From CBFHSF01 sp965658445 (lineage in GTDB: Bacteria; Bacteroidota; Bacteroidia; Flavobacteriales; Schleiferiaceae), in NCBI GenBank assembly GCA_965658445.1, contig CBFHSF010000001.1, positions 124,001 through 188,000 of the forward strand: a stretch of 64,000 bases of DNA, written 5' to 3'. A program made the translations under genes and the position numbers. The notes beneath the pieces were generated by a model. It searched no databases, was not told where the DNA came from, and saw only the letters and a program-made list of their open reading frames with translations. This document shows positions 60,615 to 64,000 of this stretch, in pieces. Numbering within the stretch: the stretch's first letter is position 1; each line of letters begins with the position of its first letter.

Positions 60615-61940
60615 CTAGAATTCTCTGTTCATATCCCATTGTTCCAAGTAGTCAGCTACGCGTCTAACGAACATTCCTCCAAGCGCTCCATCTACCACGC
60701 GGTGGTCATAAGAGTGTGAAAGGAACATTTTGTGACGGATAGCGATCATATCTCCCTCAGGAGTTTCTACCACTGCAGGTTTCTTTTGGATAGCACCTAC
60801 CGCCATAATGGCTACTTGTGGTTGGTTGATAATAGGAGTTCCCATTACATTACCAAAAGAACCTACGTTGGTCAATGTGTAAGTGCCTCCCGAAATTTCA
60901 TCGGGACTCAATTTGTTCTCGCGAGCTCTTCTTGCCATGTCGTTTACAGACTTCGTCAAACCTACTAAGCTCAACTGATCGGCTTTTTTAATTACCGGTA
61001 CAATGAGGTTTCCAGAAGGAAGGGCCGTTGCCATTCCCAAGTTGATATCTCTGTGCTTGATGATGGTGCTGCCATCAACTGATACGTTGATCATGGGGAA
61101 GTCTTTAATGGCCTTAACCACAGCTTCCATAAAGATGGGAGTAAAGGTGATTTTCTCTCCTTCTCTCTTTTCAAAGTCTTTCTTAACTCGGTTTCTCCAG
61201 TTTACGATGTTAGTCACATCGGCTTCTACAAAAGAAGTAACGTGAGGAGAAGTGTGCTTAGACATTACCATGTGGTCAGAGATGAGTTTTCTCATTCTGT
61301 CCATCTCAATGATTTCAGCGCCTTCAGTAACGGGTACAGAAGGAGCAGAGGGTGCAGGTTTAGCTGCTGGAGCGGACTTGGCAGCAGCTGGGGCTGAAGC
61401 CGCAGCAGGAGCAGGTGCTGAACCTCTGTTCTCAAGATAGTTGAGAAGGTCTGTTTTGGTAACGCGTCCTTCCAGTCCGGTTCCTGCGATGCCGTCCAAT
61501 TCCGCTTGAGAAAGTCCTTCGGTCTCGGCGATGCTTCTCACCAATGGAGAGTAGAATCTTCCCGCTGAATTTTTGGAAATGCTTCCGGAAGCCGTTTCTG
61601 CGGCTACTTCAACGGTTTTTTCAATTTCTTGAACTGCAGGTGCTGCATCAGCGGCGGCAGGAGCAGGAGCGGCAGGAGCTGCATCTCCAGCTGCGGCAGA
61701 ATCCGTTTCGATCAAAGCAATGGCTTGACCTACTTGAACTACGTCGTCTTCTGAAAACAACTTCTTTACCAAAACGCCTTCTACGGGGCTGGGAACTTCA
61801 GAATCTACTTTATCGGTTGCGATTTCAAGTACAGACTCTTCGAGTTCGATGGCGTCGCCCTCGTTTTTTAGCCAACTAATGATGGTTGCTTCGGCAACAC
61901 TCTCGCCCATTTTGGGCATTATCAGTTCTATTTGTGCCAT
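60615..61940 (-). CDS. 2-oxo acid dehydrogenase E2 (dihydrolipoamide acyltransferase)
   Basis: 441 residues. A lipoyl domain (1-80) has the lipoylated Lys in EIATDKVDSEVPSP. An Ala/Pro-rich linker follows, then the E3-binding domain (YSPLVRSIAETEGLSQAELDGIAGTGLEGRV), a second Ala/Pro linker, and the catalytic domain ending HSYDHRVVDGALGG (His and Asp). It moves the acyl group to CoA in the pyruvate, 2-oxoglutarate or branched-chain complex; the complex is not identifiable from E2 alone, though the layout suits branched-chain or general acyl types. E3 (lpdA) is 43 kb away in this window. E1 is not in the window. Confidence 0.93.
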   Translation of the reverse strand: MAQIELIMPKMGESVAEATIISWLKNEGDAIELEESVLEIATDKVDSEVPSPVEGVLVKKLFSEDDVVQVGQAIALIETDSAAAGDAAPAAPAPAAADAAPAVQEIEKTVEVAAETASGSISKNSAGRFYSPLVRSIAETEGLSQAELDGIAGTGLEGRVTKTDLLNYLENRGSAPAPAAASAPAAAKSAPAAKPAPSAPSVPVTEGAEIIEMDRMRKLISDHMVMSKHTSPHVTSFVEADVTNIVNWRNRVKKDFEKREGEKITFTPIFMEAVVKAIKDFPMINVSVDGSTIIKHRDINLGMATALPSGNLIVPVIKKADQLSLVGLTKSVNDMARRARENKLSPDEISGGTYTLTNVGSFGNVMGTPIINQPQVAIMAVGAIQKKPAVVETPEGDMIAIRHKMFLSHSYDHRVVDGALGGMFVRRVADYLEQWDMNREF

Positions 61941-61971
61941 GTAAAAATGGTTTTAATTATGGTCTTGTCCT

Positions 61972-61979
61972 CAAATCTA
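61972..61979 (-). promoter_or_regulatory. Candidate -7 element for the E2 gene
   Basis: On the minus strand TAGATTTG matches TAnnTTTG exactly, 32 nt before the start codon. No clear -33 element. Confidence 0.45.
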
Positions 61980-62200
61980 GGCGCATTCAAACATGGAGTT
62001 TAAAATGGGGGGAGCCCGATTCAAGTTGCGCAAATTTAAGAAAAATGAACCCCTGATTTTTATTTTTCTAGGATTATCAGTGGATTCGTCAAAAACTCTG
62101 TAAAAATTGAAAATCGCCTCGGGTTTGACTTCAATATTTTGAAAATTAACCCTAGGCAAATGAGATTATGTGCCTGCCAAAAATGAGAATTGAAACAGAT

Positions 62201-64000
62201 TTACAGAGAAAAGACCTTCCTCCAATCCAAATTCACTGAATAGGTCTGAGCATACCATTTTTTAGCCATGATTTTTTCTGCAGGGGTTTGAGCCTCAGCA
62301 GAAATGTCAATGACAAATGGCTTGCAGGTGGGAAGATCCTCCTGGTTTTCATAACCCACCCACGTCTTTTGTCCCACTAACACCGCAAAGGATTGTGCCC
62401 AATGCTTTCGGGTTTTTGGAATCAGAAGGGTGAATGGAGTGAGAACGATAAAGAGCCCAGCGATAATGATGTCAAACCACCTTTTGGCTCTGCGGTTTTC
62501 CGTTTTGGAAAGCGCCCATTCCGTTCTTCCCAATGCTTTGGATTGGGTGTGGATACTCTGACTTCCGATCAGCCAGTTTCTCTCAGGGTGGGCTATGTAA
62601 AACTTGCAATTCAAGTCGGACAATTCGTCTATGGACGAAATGATTTCGGCGTAAGCCATACTAGAAACTGAAAAAACCATTTCTGTAATGTCCAATGCTC
62701 TAGCGTTTTGTTCGAGGTCCTCTACCTTTCCCCATTCACTTCCCGGTCCTATCCAAACGGAGGCATCAATGGGATCACCGTGTTGTTTGACCTGTTGAAG
62801 CCATTGCTCGTATTCTCCTTTGGGGCTGTAAATGGCCAGTCTTCTCTGACCTCCAGAAATCCAACCTACACTTACGGATGGAATGGTGCTGGCAATAAAT
62901 CGAAGGGCCAAAATGGAGGTGAATGCCCAAGCGGCTCCTAACAAAATGATGGCTCTTGAGAATCGATATTCATCGGGGCTTAATGCATAGGTGGTGAGCA
63001 ATATGGCCGTTCCCAAAAACAGCCCACCTACAATTTTTTGTCCCTTAATGGGAGGTCGGTATCCACCGGCAATGGCAATGGAAAGTAGCCAAAGCAGAAC
63101 ATACGTGGGAAGGACATAGGTCTTATACATCTCTGGGTATTCACCGCCTTCCACAAATCTATGGTTGTGTTCCCAGTAATAGGTGATGTACCTAAGCCCC
63201 GCGTATATGGCGGCGGCGTCTACAATGGGAAAACCCAATCGTTTAAAAATCCTCGAAACAATAGCCATTCCTCCACGGACCCAAATCCCCAAACGAATCA
63301 GTCCGGAAAATGCAGATGCATAGCGCTTAGAAAAATGCTTGCTCGCAAAAATGATCATGGCTTGGTAGAAGATGAAGACGTAGTTCATACTTCCCTTTTT
63401 GGTACTCTCTCCTTTGTAGTGAATGATTTCGTCTTCGGCGAGGTAGTAGTTTTTGTATCCCCCCAATTGAATTCTATAGGCTAAGTCTATGTCCTCTCCG
63501 TACATAAAGAACGTCTCGTCCAATAGGCCTACTTTGTCCAATGCCTCTTTGCGCATCAACATGTAGGCTCCTGCCAGAACATCGACTTCTTGATTCTCCC
63601 TGTCGGATAAATGCCCCAAATGGTATTGGCCAAATACTTTTGATTTGGGAAAAAATTTAGAAAGCCCAAAGATTTTGTAAAAACTCACCCAAGGAGTTGG
63701 TAGCCCTCTCTTGGATTCTGGAAGGAAGGTGCCTGTCCCATCAATCATTCGAATGCCCAATCCACCGGCTTCGGGATGAGAATCCATAAATGCAACGGAG
63801 CGTTCCAATGTCTTTTCTCCAACAACGGTATCGGGGTTAAGCAGTAAGATATACTTTCCGGTAGCCTCGCGCATGGCTTGGTTGTTGGCTTTGGAAAAAC
63901 CTACGTTTTCAGAATTTTCAATAAAGGTCACCCCTTTGTGGTGCTCTTTGACAAATTCTTGGGATCCGTCAGAACTCACATTGTCCACCACAAAAATTTC
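62201..64000 (-). CDS. GT2 glycosyltransferase fused to a degenerate sugar-transferase domain (5' truncated by window edge)
   Basis: At least 599 residues visible; the frame continues off the window (EIFVVDNVSSDGS at the edge), so the true start is outside. The GT2 domain has NVGFSKANNQAMREATG, LLNPDTVVGE and MYGEDIDLAYRIQ. Four or five membrane spans follow (about 220-370). The C-terminal 200 residues resemble polyprenyl-phosphate sugar transferases of the WcaJ type: a Rossmann-like part, the RAKRWFDIIIAGLFIVLTP membrane line, then LVGQKTWVGY and KKWYAQTYSVNLDW near the end. The catalytic core between these (usually with a YKFRSM line) appears missing, so this half is probably inactive or regulatory. 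It likely takes part in surface polysaccharide synthesis. Confidence 0.85.
   Translation of the reverse strand, partial: EIFVVDNVSSDGSQEFVKEHHKGVTFIENSENVGFSKANNQAMREATGKYILLLNPDTVVGEKTLERSVAFMDSHPEAGGLGIRMIDGTGTFLPESKRGLPTPWVSFYKIFGLSKFFPKSKVFGQYHLGHLSDRENQEVDVLAGAYMLMRKEALDKVGLLDETFFMYGEDIDLAYRIQLGGYKNYYLAEDEIIHYKGESTKKGSMNYVFIFYQAMIIFASKHFSKRYASAFSGLIRLGIWVRGGMAIVSRIFKRLGFPIVDAAAIYAGLRYITYYWEHNHRFVEGGEYPEMYKTYVLPTYVLLWLLSIAIAGGYRPPIKGQKIVGGLFLGTAILLTTYALSPDEYRFSRAIILLGAAWAFTSILALRFIASTIPSVSVGWISGGQRRLAIYSPKGEYEQWLQQVKQHGDPIDASVWIGPGSEWGKVEDLEQNARALDITEMVFSVSSMAYAEIISSIDELSDLNCKFYIAHPERNWLIGSQSIHTQSKALGRTEWALSKTENRRAKRWFDIIIAGLFIVLTPFTLLIPKTRKHWAQSFAVLVGQKTWVGYENQEDLPTCKPFVIDISAEAQTPAEKIMAKKWYAQTYSVNLDWRKVFSL

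Noticed and set aside
61977..62159. 60-codon minus-strand frame between the E2 and GT2 genes
   Set aside because: No family features or start signal; it spans the predicted E2 promoter element.

Overview
The window reads as chromosomal DNA of a marine-type member of the Bacteroidetes (Flavobacteriia, possibly near the Cryomorphaceae/Schleiferiaceae; the genus is not resolvable from sequence alone). The evidence is: two type IX secretion (T9SS) cargo proteins with type A C-terminal signals and one giant cargo with a type B (gliding-motility-associated) C-terminus next to a PorP/SprF protein; families largely restricted to Bacteroidetes (DUF4199, DUF2911, SMUG2-type glycosylase, the small family mislabelled 'ABC transporter ATPase'); Bacteroidetes-type promoters (TAnnTTTG at -7, about 20-40 nt before start codons) with almost no Shine-Dalgarno signals; and several TTG/GTG starts. 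No plasmid, phage, IS element, CRISPR array, tRNA or rRNA was seen.

Layout. 1-1276: the 3' end of ilvE, then an 800-nt gene-free stretch with a heptanucleotide tandem array and GC-rich hairpins. 1277-10608: an envelope and redox block. A minus-strand operon (amidase, MCE/MlaD protein, membrane Fe-S protein, HAD phosphatase, CCG Fe-S protein, small conserved protein) diverges from lptD and a solo ABC ATPase. 10656-13909: the thrS-infC-rpmI-rplT translation operon. 14098-23136: mixed housekeeping and envelope genes (DUF2911, RidA, PabA/TrpG, dihydrolipoyl dehydrogenase, a Gly/Tyr-rich exported protein, two OmpA-type proteins, a PlsC-like acyltransferase, DUF1569). 23196-29812: a membrane patatin, then a menaquinone cluster (hotdog thioesterase probably MenI, then menF, menD, menB). 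30037-37548: a pirin, a T9SS lipase/esterase-like protein, transaldolase, the SRP RNA gene (ffs), DUF4199, two GT2 glycosyltransferases and an orphan efflux adaptor. 37569-42910: a SMUG2-type glycosylase, a CPA antiporter divergent from a PPK2 kinase, and small exported or membrane proteins. 43004-59010: a 16-kb T9SS surface-protein block with a 1597-aa MAM-like cargo, a 3306-aa PKD-repeat cargo and its PorP/SprF partner. 59104-64000: a FAH-family protein, a DnaQ-like exonuclease, a 2-oxoacid dehydrogenase E2 and a truncated GT2 protein fused to a decayed sugar-transferase domain.

The genes fit an aerobic, menaquinone-using, Gram-negative cell that invests heavily in its outer surface. LptD, the MCE protein, the amidase and the OmpA proteins maintain the envelope. 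The E2 and E3 subunits feed acyl-CoA, and the men genes supply the quinone. The T9SS cargos decorate the surface and may serve adhesion or gliding. The most unusual features are a 446-residue higher-order duplication inside the giant protein, the GT2/degenerate sugar-transferase fusion, a HAD phosphatase inserted between two Hdr-like Fe-S genes, and a set of short tandem arrays (periods 7, 7, 14 and 15 nt) in the intergenic DNA.
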